The translations under genes were made by a program, and so were the position numbers. A DNA stretch of 64,000 nucleotides from assembly GCA_009760855.2 (NCBI GenBank), contig WPIO01000197.1:326501-390500 (forward strand). The letters run 5' to 3'. The notes under the pieces are model-generated. The model saw nothing but the letters and a program-made list of their open reading frames with translations, did not search any database and was not told where the DNA came from. Of this stretch, positions 55,657 to 64,000 are shown piece by piece. Position 1 is the first letter of the stretch. Every line of letters starts with the position of its first letter. The DNA is from Cristatella mucedo (lineage: Eukaryota > Bryozoa > Phylactolaemata > Cristatellidae).

Positions 55657-56240
55657 GCGCTGGCGGTCGGGCTCGGCTGCAACCGCACGCTGCTGTGCCT
55701 GAGCCTGCGAAACAACTCGCTCGGACCGCGCGGCTGCACGCGCCTCTTCGCGGCGCTCGCCGGCGGCGGCGGCGGCAGCTGCCGCATGGCAAGCATCGAC
55801 GTGAAGACCCAGAATCTCGTGCTCGACGAGAGCGGTAACAAGCTCGCTCGCCGCCATGCTGGCGGCGAGCGAGCGCGTTACGGCCATGGTGGCGGCAAGC
55901 GCCGGCATACGTGCTGCACGGCATGCGAGGCATGCCGGCATGCGAGAGCTTCACGCCGACGGCTGCGGCGTGACGGCGGCCGGCTGCGTGGCGCTCAGCG
56001 CCGCTCTGCTTGCCGCCGACGCGGGCGAGACGTCGTCGCCGCTGCGAAAGCTGTTGCTCAGCAACAAGACGATCTCTGACGACGGCCTGAGCTGCCTGAG
56101 CGAGGCGCTCGCCGGCGGCCGCGGCAGCCTTCGCACTCTGCATGTCGACCTGTGCGACGACTCAGCGGAGGCTCTGGCAGGACCTTTGTGTGCACCCTGC
56201 TGCATACGAACGAGCGCTCGCTCGAGGTGCTCAGCGCCTG
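55657..56240 (+). pseudogene. RNI-type (NLR-like) LRR sequence, frameshifted
   Basis: Three successive frames carry ribonuclease-inhibitor-type leucine-rich repeats. The first frame (55657-55830) has RTLLCLSLRNNSLGPRGCTR LFAAL. The second (about 55850-56180) has MRELHADGCGVTAAGCVALS AALLA, SPLRKLLLSNKTISDDGLSC and SLRTLHVDL. The third (about 56180-56240) has LLHTNERSLEVLSAC. The pattern LxxLxLxxNxxxxxGxxxLxxAL is that of LRR_6/RNI repeats in NLR receptors. Two frame changes argue for a pseudogene, although unrecognised introns remain possible. The GC-rich codon use differs strongly from the ROCO gene. I see no NACHT or death domain nearby. Confidence 0.65.
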
Positions 56241-56375
56241 CTACTGATGTATCCTGGCTGTTGCTGCAGCATCTTTGTGGGCAAATAATAACAGCTCGGC
56301 AATGCCATTGCCTTAGGATCTCAGTCGGCGGCGGGGTCGGTGGGTACAAAGTGTTGTCTGCTGCCCCCCCCCCCG

Positions 56376-56490
56376 GTACGACCCAGAGGTAACGTGCTTG
56401 CCTTTAACGATCAAGGTCGTCGGCTCGATCCCTGCGTCATATGAAAAGCATCTAGATGGAGATTGAGTTGCGTAAAAAATAAAAATACAA
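56376..56490 (+). mobile_element. SINE-A-like copy, diverged
   Basis: 'gacccagaggtaacgtgctt' is an A-box-like head and ggctcgatccc a B box. The end, 'aaaagcatctagatggagat' then 'tgagttgcg', is a decayed form of the L2-A/SINE-A hairpin. The copy is A-rich at its tail. Confidence 0.6.
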
Positions 56491-56640
56491 TGCAATTCAT
56501 ATCTATAACACCCCAAGAAAAACCTAAATCTCTATTCACGAACATTACATACGTCACAAGGCTCGAGCCCACGACCTTGGTCGTACAACACATTCACCTT
56601 GACCTTGTTTCGAGGTCAGCACGTTAATGCCACTAGGCCG
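56491..56640 (-). mobile_element. SINE-A copy, tail to tail with the previous one
   Basis: The reverse complement shows a head near 56640 (cctagtggcattaacgtgct), the B box ggctcgagcc and an 'agagatttaggtt' tail region. A further B-box-like piece (gagtccacgacctcggtca) follows at 56641-56665. The next 700 bp, to 57371, show nothing recognisable. Confidence 0.6.
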
Positions 56641-57373
56641 GAGTCCACGACCTCGGTCATCAAATACATTTACTGTGACCTTGGTGGGGAGGGGGATGTC
56701 AAAAAGGTATTTTGCCGCTGGGTTCTCGGGGCTAAATGCTATGCACACATGCAAGCCATTTGACTAATTACTTTGTAACCCTGGCTCTGCACGTGAGCTT
56801 AAAAGCAGTAATGACAGAAACTGACAATGGGGCAGGAAGTAGCAATGCCAGGGTTATAACAAGTCTTCTAAGCCGCTGAGCTAGGCCACATATTGCTAGT
56901 TTGCTTATTACAGTGGCAGAGCATCTAACAGAAAAGTTAGCAGGTTAGCTGCGGATGAGGCCACCCCCTAGCTACACTGTCAGGGCATTTTCAGTCTGAA
57001 TGGAGCTTAGGACTCACAGAAACCTCTCGCGTATGCAGAGCTGAGCATGGCTGCTAGCAATCACTTCTGCCAATTTAAACTTGTATCGGGGCAAGAAGCA
57101 GCTTCAAAACAAGAGCAAAGTCAGAGTCAACGCAAAAGACCGTCAAAGCTTGCTATGAGCCCAAAGAGCTCTTTTATGAGCTTTTTTCATGAGCTTTGCA
57201 TTTCCTCCGCGCCTGCCTTCGCACCACGTGTCATGTCTTCTCACCCCAACTAAACTACCGGGTGTCAAGGAAAGCGTTTAGGAAACGTAGGTGGGGCAGA
57301 CCGAGGCGGCACTAGCATGGTGCACGTGCACGCAGGCCTTGCTTCAGCGGCCAAGGGCTGAATCGGGCTGATA

Positions 57374-57460
57374 AGAATAATATCAATAAAATTGCACTTG
57401 ATAAAGCGCCCTCAGAGAACTTAATCTCTTTCTAGGCGCTGTACATTTGATGCAGCGATT
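57374..57460 (-). mobile_element. L2-A 3' tail fragment
   Basis: An ATA-type end and the reverse-complement hairpin (gcacttgataaagcgccctc..aggcgctgtac). Confidence 0.8.
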
Positions 57461-57639
57461 GGTGTCAGAGTAGCGCACGTGCACCGGACCCACGCTTGGT
57501 AACTTTGGGTAAAGTTGAGCTGCATTGCACCTAGCAGAGGTTGGCTAAGCTGCTCAGCCGCCTGCGCAGGCATCGCCTGCGTCAGAGAGACTCTAAACGT
57601 GGCCCGAAAACCAATTTGTGTCGGGAAGTCAAACACGCA

Positions 57640-57910
57640 TGGGTCAACTTCAATATAATAATCTTGCTAAACCCGGCCTAAAGTTGGCAGTTTAACGTAA
57701 TTGAGAATAGACAGACTTCACAGAGAAGTTGTTGATGCCGTCTGGTAAAAGGTCACTTTGGAACAGGACCTCCAGATTTAATGAAGAAGTTACAGGATAT
57801 GTGATTGCGAGCCCATTTTGAGAAATAAGTTTCCCAATTCTTCCGTAACTAGTTTGAGCCTAACTAGCCAGTTGCTTTTATCATAATTCAATTCGAATTT
57901 ACTACCTGTT
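57640..57910 (-). mobile_element. Very old L2-A-like coding remnant
   Basis: Words such as 'ggtcactttggaacaggacc' and 'gcctaactagccagttgctt' then 'ttatcataattcaa' align weakly with the - strand L2-A RT region after the YADD box (compare 12770-12920). The next 780 bp, to 58690, show nothing I recognise. Confidence 0.45.
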
Positions 57911-58689
57911 ACTACTCATGCTAGTGCTTCTGATATGGGTGGCATATCAGCCGCGCTTCAGAAAATGTGCAACAGACCTTCTAAGCTGGTCAATGGCTGC
58001 GTAGTTTTCTTACTCCCAGTTAATTGCAGGCTTATACTGAGTCAAAGACACAAGGTGTAGCATTATGAAACACGTAGCTGTCAATACGCACGATACATGA
58101 GCCACTAATAAATTGGGCTCACCGAAACATTATTCAAGGCCAAGTTCTTGTGCCCTACGTCTAGTTACAGCTTAGCCTGGCGTCGCCATTCACGAGATAG
58201 ATCGTGAACTAAAACCTAATTGAGACATCAGACAAGCTTCTGAATAAACTGAGTTTGAGCGTGATCCTACCAACTTGGACTGAGCCTGGTCTATTAACAA
58301 GTTTTGCGACTTTTATATTCCCCAACTTGCTAGTACATTAGATTTGATTCGGGAAAATTTATGTTTACCTTTTTGCATCTTCAGCCTAAAATACTAGTGT
58401 TTTAATGTACCACCCGATTCCTGGTTTTGTTCTTCAGATTGTATGTCGCCATTTTCAGCATGTGCTTTTTTCGGATAGGGTACTTCAAGGCCACCTATAA
58501 ACGGTGAATAGAGCTTCTTCAATCATTCAACTGCGCCCCAGGTATTCAATGAAGGCGACGGAGACTTTGATGAGGTGCAGTGACAATGATGGCAAGGAAT
58601 CATCAACAAATGTCAGCATTTGTTCTGGCACTCACTGCCTAGCAACAATTTCAGACTGCCAGCCCTTTGACCAATCTGCAGCTGCAGCT

Positions 58690-59560
58690 TCGAAATGATT
58701 ACCGCTCGGGTCCCGAGGGGTAAAGCTTCCGCCATGAGCAGACCTCGGCTTCCGGGTTTTTACGGAGAGAGAGCGGCAGACCGGGACGCCTTTCTCTAGA
58801 GGAACGAGCTGCCGCGTCACCGGGTCGGCTCGTTCGCCCCGCCCCTCGACGCCGCCACTGGATGGCCACCGTCCAGCAGAGAGACGGCTCTCGCCTTAGT
58901 TCAGCAGCTTGGTTCACCGGCAGCTCGGTCAACGTGCATCGTCTGCAGACTCGCAGATTTCTGGAAAGGCCCCCCCCCCTGCGACGTGTCTCTGGGTGGC
59001 GCAACGAATGGTACGCGACGTCGTCGATTGGAAGGGCGGCGTCTCACTAAACGAGCGAGTGGAGAGGGCTAGAGTGGAAGCAGCACGAATGGCCGATTCG
59101 CACTCCGATCCTGGCACTCATCTGTGAGGAGGATATATATATGTATATCTATATACATCTATGAGGATATACATATGTGATGATATACAGATACGATATA
59201 CATCTGTGAGGAGCAGGAGGAATAGGAGCAAACTGAGCGACGCCAGGCGATTGGAGAAGAGACCGCTCGCACCTTCGGGGCAGACGATCCAAAGAGCACC
59301 TACGATGGGCTTAGATGGCATGCGCGTCAGCACAAGTGCGTGCTGATCAGTAGCGATTTGCTGGCATTAATCCAATCAGTGGAGACGCCGGTCGGAGCGA
59401 GCTCTCCCCTGCTTTGTAAAGCTGCTGGCCCGAGGCCAACTGAGACCGGGTCTCAAAATGGTGGGCGCCCGGCGGTACGTCGTGCGTTTTTGAACGACGG
59501 TGGCTTTGCTGCTTGTAGATCTTGAGTAGCTTTGTGCGCCGAGCATAACGAATGGTGAGA
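58690..59560. other. GC-rich stretch without recognised product
   Basis: CpG-rich sequence with open frames on both strands but no recognised domain. A small repeat of 'gaggatatacatatgtgatg / gatatacatctgtgaggag' lies at 59130-59210. 59560-60100 is AT-rich and shows nothing. Confidence 0.35.
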
Positions 59561-60099
59561 AGGTCGCGAAAAGCTTACGGAGTTATTTAAAAAATTTGCC
59601 GTTCTGCTTAGGACAAGGTTGAGAATTGACGATTGACTCTGACTGCTTCTCTCAGCTTATCGAGTCCAAGACACTGCCGCGAATCAAAGAATTTGTCATC
59701 CATATTTAATTTCCTTCCTTTTCTGACTCTTGCTTGCCACTAGGAAATGTTTCTCAAAAAATAAGAAGTTTCAAAATAAGCCTACTCCTCACATTATGTG
59801 CTCTATTCGCACAAATTGTCCTTCATGTATTAATATACATGCTGACATTCTGCACGTTATCGCTCATCGGCTGAATCGTACTTCTTTCCCAGCACACGGT
59901 AAGTGACTAGACAGTGATTTAGCTAGTCCGAAGTGAACCAGAAATATTTTATTTTTATTTTGTACTACCCACTATAGATATTGTCGGGCATGGGTACTAT
60001 TGAACGGATGATTTACAGCTTCTCAGTAGCTGTACATCAGCCGTCGTCAACATTCTCGATTTCAAGCGATGGAAGCGCCAAAAAGGGAAGGGTCGAGGG

Positions 60100-60103
<4 letters not shown>

Positions 60104-60178
<75 letters not shown>

Positions 60179-60209
60179 GAGAGAGAGAGAGAGAGAGAGG
60201 GGAGAGAGG

Positions 60210-60302
<93 letters not shown>

Positions 60303-60313
60303 CAGAGACAGAC

Positions 60314-60382
<69 letters not shown>

Positions 60383-60384
60383 TA
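60104..60384. repeat. (AG)n followed by (ACAG)n microsatellite
   Basis: About 190 bp of AG repeats with rare interruptions, then about 90 bp of ACAG repeats. The right flank 'cagattcatctttttctgag', then 'gttactatacaaatgtatta', resembles the right half of an L2 3' hairpin with its ATT tail. Confidence 0.9.
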
Positions 60385-60839
60385 AAAAACAGACAGACAG
60401 ACGGACAGATTCATCTTTTTCTGAGGTTACTATACAAATGTATTATTATTATTAGCATTATTTTTGTCAGTAAGTCATATACACATGCATCGACTCTTCA
60501 AATAGCTCTGCTGTGTTGCTGAAAGTAGGCAGACTTTACTGTCATCGTGTAGCGACGCGGTCGAGTAAAAGTTGGCTCCAGTAAGCCCCACAGATAGATT
60601 ACAGTATTCTGAAATTTGATTCGCTTCGGTAAAGAACATGAACCCGTGAATGTGGCTTCAAGGCGAACAGTGTCACGGGCCCATATGGCTTAGAGGAATG
60701 ACGTGGACATACGGTCGTGCTTCCTTTGCAGCTAAGTAAAGTGCCTATAAAGAGATATCTACGACCTATTAAAAATCCACTACACATCAGCTGGGCTATG
60801 CTACCATATATATTACGGGCTATACAGCGCTCTGCTGCA

Positions 60840-61400
60840 GAGCTTCCCTGCGGAATTTCTCAGTGTTTTTTTTGGCATGTCACGCCCTCGAAAAAGAATA
60901 CTGCAAATTTACGCCACACGGTTGCCTAACGGTGGATTTTACGGCACCCCGCTCGCTCGCTGTGCGCCGACAAGTACTTTTGCTGTCCGTCGTCGCTTTC
61001 GATTCTTGAGCTTGCAATCGATTCATGGTGAAATTGAGTTGAGTGAATTCGCGAGCGAGATACGCGAACTCTATTAGAGCCTCACACTCTCGCACTCGAC
61101 AGCTTATTTCAAGAGCGTTCGCGTGCGGAATTCCACGAAACTTCGCGGATAAGCCACACACGCGTAGCGCTCATTGCAACCCCTCCCCCAAAATAGCGCC
61201 TCGCACAGTTGCTCCTAAGGAACGGGAACGTGGTTATTGAAGAGAGGCCGCCAACTACAGTCGCCGCCCGCTCTCGACAGTACTCCTCGTCAAAATTCCC
61301 TAAGCGACGCTCTTCTGTCGCACGCGACGTAAACCGCGGTGCCGTGCGTTACTCTCCTCTACCGCCAACTACTACCTCAGTACAAAACGCCGTGCATAGC
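60840..61400. other. GC-rich stretch with imperfect palindrome
   Basis: Moderately GC-rich. 61043-61068 (gtgaattcgcgagcgagata) and 61112-61133 (gttcgcgtgcggaattccac) form an imperfect inverted pair. No coding domain is recognised. Confidence 0.35.
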
Positions 61401-61598
61401 TAAAGTGGAGAAATGGTATTTCAGTCCGCAGTTTCTTTTTGATAGTCCTCAAGTGTACCTTGTGTTGTATCGGCTGCATGAATTATGCAGCTTCGCTGAG
61501 AGGGATCACCACGTGCGACAACATCACAGCACTCCGACTGAACGTACGAAGTCTAAAGATTTCTGTGAAGTATGTACTGCCTAAAGCCTGAGAATAAA
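61339..61598 (+). CDS. Small unrecognised open frame followed by AATAAA
   Basis: An 81-codon frame (..KVEKWYFSPQFLFDSPQVYL .. TKSKDFCEVCTA) stops at 61584, and AATAAA follows at 61593-61598. An acceptor-like tttctttttgatag lies at 61434-61447. It could be the last exon of an unknown gene or chance. I recognise no family. Confidence 0.2.
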
Positions 61599-61694
61599 AT
61601 CACTGTAATGGCCTCGTTCAAATCCATGTATGGCAATACACTGCGTCCCCATCACTGGATCTAGGTGCACAGTCTGACGTCATATCCAGAGTTA

Positions 61695-61865
61695 ACCCAC
61701 TTTATATAGATTTATTTTTATAGCGTCCTAACTGAACTAAATGGTAAGGGTGAAATGGTCCAGGTGCTTCACGCATGCCACAGGGCTCAAGCTTACGACC
61801 TCCCATATAAAATCACCTTGGTTAAGGTCGGAGCGAACTCCTTAACCACCGGCCAAACCAGAGCA
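61695..61865 (-). mobile_element. SINE-A copy
   Basis: The reverse complement shows a head near 61865 (ggccggtggttaaggagttc), a B-box-like ggtcgtaagcttgagccc, and a tail with 'ttagttcagttaggacgcta' followed by AT-rich sequence. Confidence 0.65.
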
Positions 61866-61994
61866 GCTCGGAGTAGCCAGAGATTCATGGTCATTGCGCA
61901 GGTAGGACTGCTTGCAAGTAAAGATTTTGGAGAAACCACACTACTCTTTTAGCCGCAGTTGTTGCACTTCAGTAAGCCGTCGCTTAAGTCTGCA

Positions 61995-63190
61995 ATGTAA
62001 TGTAATGTATCTCCGCCTGTAACTGCACAAAGTCATAAACACCAAGTAGGTGTTACGCAGGAGAGTTTTGTATAGCACACTCACAGCTTAAGCGGCTTTC
62101 GGTACGCATTCGGTAGCCATCAGACTTCGTCTCACGCAACAAAGAGAAAGTGGTAAGCAAAGCAGAGTCAGGAGAGCAGTTCAGGTAGTGAGTAGCATAG
62201 AAGTAGCAGCTCAGGACCGCTGGAAAACATGTGCCATAGTCGGCAGTTGGAGAGTAGTTGTCATTGCGTAAGAACTGTGGAAGCAAGTTCCACAGTCTAG
62301 GACCTGCAGAGCTAAAGCTTCTACCGCCAACGGTCTTTAAGCGGAGGAATGGGACAGCTAATTTATTGTCCACACAGGACCTGAGGGCGCGAACAGGCTG
62401 AAACTGATGCATGCATCAGTTCAGCTAGGTACGAAGGAGCCAAGCCGTGGCGGGCCTTGTTGGTCAGCGTAAGACCTTTGCTCTGCATCCGTTGCTCAAC
62501 CGGCAACCATCCTAGCGCTTTCAGAAAAGGAGACACGTGCTCAAACCGTTGGGACTCGAAGACTAGCCTTGCAGCCGTGTTCATAGTCCAATGCAGTGGC
62601 CTAATAGCTTTCTTTGGAAGCCCAGCCAAAAGGAATTACAATAATTAAGCCGAGAGAGAACTAAAGAGCTAGTTAAATTTTTTACAAGCCACTGTGGGAG
62701 GCAGCTCCTAATCTTGGATAGGAATCGGATGTGATGGCTAGCTAAAGAAGCAGACTTCTGAATGAAGCTTTTGAAATTGAGGCAGCTGTCGAAAACGACA
62801 CCTAAATTTATAGCACGTTGTGATGGTCGCACACTAGCATCACCTATTAGAACAGCAAAGCCTTTTAATCCAGCTACACGCTTAGGGTGTCCTTTGAGTA
62901 GCAGTTCGGTTTTATCATCACTTAATTTCAGGAAGTTTTCCGACATCCAGGATCGAATATCGGCAAGGCAAGCATTCAGTTTCTCAGTTGCTGCAGCAGA
63001 TTCCGACGGTTTAAATGACAAATACAACTGAGTATCGTCAGCATAGAAGTGATATCCTATTCCACGGGTCTTAATCACTTTTCCCAGAGGTTGTGTATAA
63101 ATGGAGAACAGCAAGGGAGTGAGTACAGACCCTTGAGGGACTCCACAGGTGACCCTTCTCGTGTCTGAGACCTGACTCCCACACGCAATC
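61995..63190 (-). mobile_element. L2-B LINE, 5'-truncated
   Basis: The tail 'atgtaatgtaatgtatctcc' is at 61995. The 3' UTR, the C-terminal module (62053-62629, with one break near 62400 from a duplicated tgcatgcatca) and RT with [17 protein letters not shown] (62581-63180) follow. It stops at 63190, upstream of the GVPQ block. Overall it is well preserved. Confidence 0.9.
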
Positions 63191-63429
63191 ACTTTTCTAC
63201 TGGCATCAGCCTCCAAGGGCATCGCCTACATTATGGACAATTGATCAGTTAGCAACGATGCATCTGCAAACTGCTCGCTAGGGTTACGCTAACTTACCTG
63301 CACCCGCCTCGGTCATGCAGCTGATATGCTACGTGCTCACCATAGCTGACATATAAAGCGATGCTTGGTACCCAATCAGCGAATGCAGACGTCCCCCTTT
63401 ACTGCACAGAGCATCGCTTTAAGACCGTT

Positions 63430-63480
63430 GGCTCCAAAAGCTCTTGATGTGGAGGTCCTAGGCTGTGAACTCACTTCCAA
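63430..63480 (+). mobile_element. Tiny L2-B fragment
   Basis: 'ggtcctaggctgtgaactca' matches the 'agacttgtggaactcgctt' region of L2-B. It is only about 50 bp. Confidence 0.45.
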
Positions 63481-63499
63481 AATTCGTTTGAAAATTCTT

Positions 63500-63670
63500 A
63501 TAATAATAATAATAATAAATAAAAATTACAGTGGATTTAATAACACGTCCACGGATCGCTTAATCGCTTACTAGGCACTATACAATTGCTGAAGAAGAAG
63601 AAGGAAGATCGAGCGGTAAGTGGAAGCACATGCTCATTAAGCAACGAGAACACCACGGTTATGGTATGGT
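63500..63670 (-). mobile_element. L2-A 3' fragment
   Basis: (ATA)n, a diverged reverse-complement hairpin, and the 3' UTR start (ggaagatcgagcggtaagtg), broken by a short GAA run. Confidence 0.65.
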
Positions 63671-63684
63671 GTATTCAGATCTTT

Positions 63685-63945
63685 AAGGGTAGGTCTTCAG
63701 TAGGTTAGCTCTCTTTACTAGACCTTATTAGGTAGCCACATCGCATGCAGAAAACTCTGAGAATCCTTTAAGGAAGCTTACAGGTTGCGATTCTTCAATT
63801 GCTTTAGTCAAAGAGGACCTAACGGAAGCTAAATAATGTGTACACTGGTTTTCAAATAAAGAAGGCTGAATACTTTTCGGCCGAGCTGCTATTATCTAGG
63901 GAGTGAGGCCTCTCAGTATTAGCTAGCAAATTGTTTACAGGAAAC
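63685..63945 (-). mobile_element. L2-B EN-RT linker fragment
   Basis: It aligns with 38335-38580 of the nearly full-length L2-B ('aaagaaggctgaatactttt', 'ctagaccttattaggtagcc'). Both ends are diverged. Confidence 0.75.
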
Positions 63946-64000
63946 TTGAACAAATTGTCTACCCATGAAGATCAAGTTATAGGTGACATGGTTAGCATGC

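Noticed and set aside
60037-60455. Long open frames on both strands (Leu/Ser/Cys- or Arg/Glu-rich)
   Set aside because: They are translations of the (AG)n and (ACAG)n microsatellite and have no real coding content.

Overview
This window looks like nuclear DNA of an invertebrate animal. It has long introns with canonical GT-AG boundaries, heavy invasion by non-LTR retrotransposons of the L2/CR1 type, tRNA-derived SINEs and many microsatellites, and no operon-like gene packing. A marine invertebrate such as a sponge would fit the ROCO plus death-fold content and the RNI-type leucine-rich repeats, but nothing in the sequence fixes the phylum.

The left two thirds (about 1-43.7 kb, + strand) is one large gene whose 5' end lies outside the window. 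It encodes a ROCO protein. Four 141-nt phase-0 exons (starts 4275, 7646, 13451, 21940) each carry two leucine-rich repeats. A 102-nt LRR exon follows at 25662, and then a 1,873-nt exon at 32585-34457 carries the last LRRs, a Roc GTPase domain and a COR domain. Two short phase-1 linker exons (35667, 35908) and a CARD-like exon (43053-43234) complete the part that can be seen. The four two-LRR exons lie in tandemly duplicated genomic units of about 4 kb that share intron sequence and old transposon insertions. A fifth, decayed exon copy is recognisable at 16235-16364.

Two LINE families dominate the rest. L2-A ends in a strong hairpin (AAAGCGCC ... GGCGCTTT) followed by an (ATT)n tail. L2-B ends in an (ATTAC)n-like tail and has one nearly full-length EN-RT copy on the - strand at 36629-39905. 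One L2-A copy (28616-30320) is nested inside an L2-B copy, and another (43890-45418) keeps a 429-codon open RT frame. Two tRNA-derived SINE families occur. SINE-A borrows the L2-A type 3' hairpin; SINE-B has its own structured body and an (ATTT)n tail. Comparing the paralogous units fixes the insertion sites of several elements exactly.

The right part (about 45-64 kb) has no confirmed gene. It holds a degenerate repeat of about 175 bp, a frameshifted RNI-type LRR pseudogene (about 55.66-56.24 kb), several GC-rich stretches with no recognised product, long microsatellites and more L2 copies. The main biological message is a candidate receptor-like signalling protein (LRR-Roc-COR-CARD) whose LRR region is growing by tandem genomic duplication of symmetrical exons.
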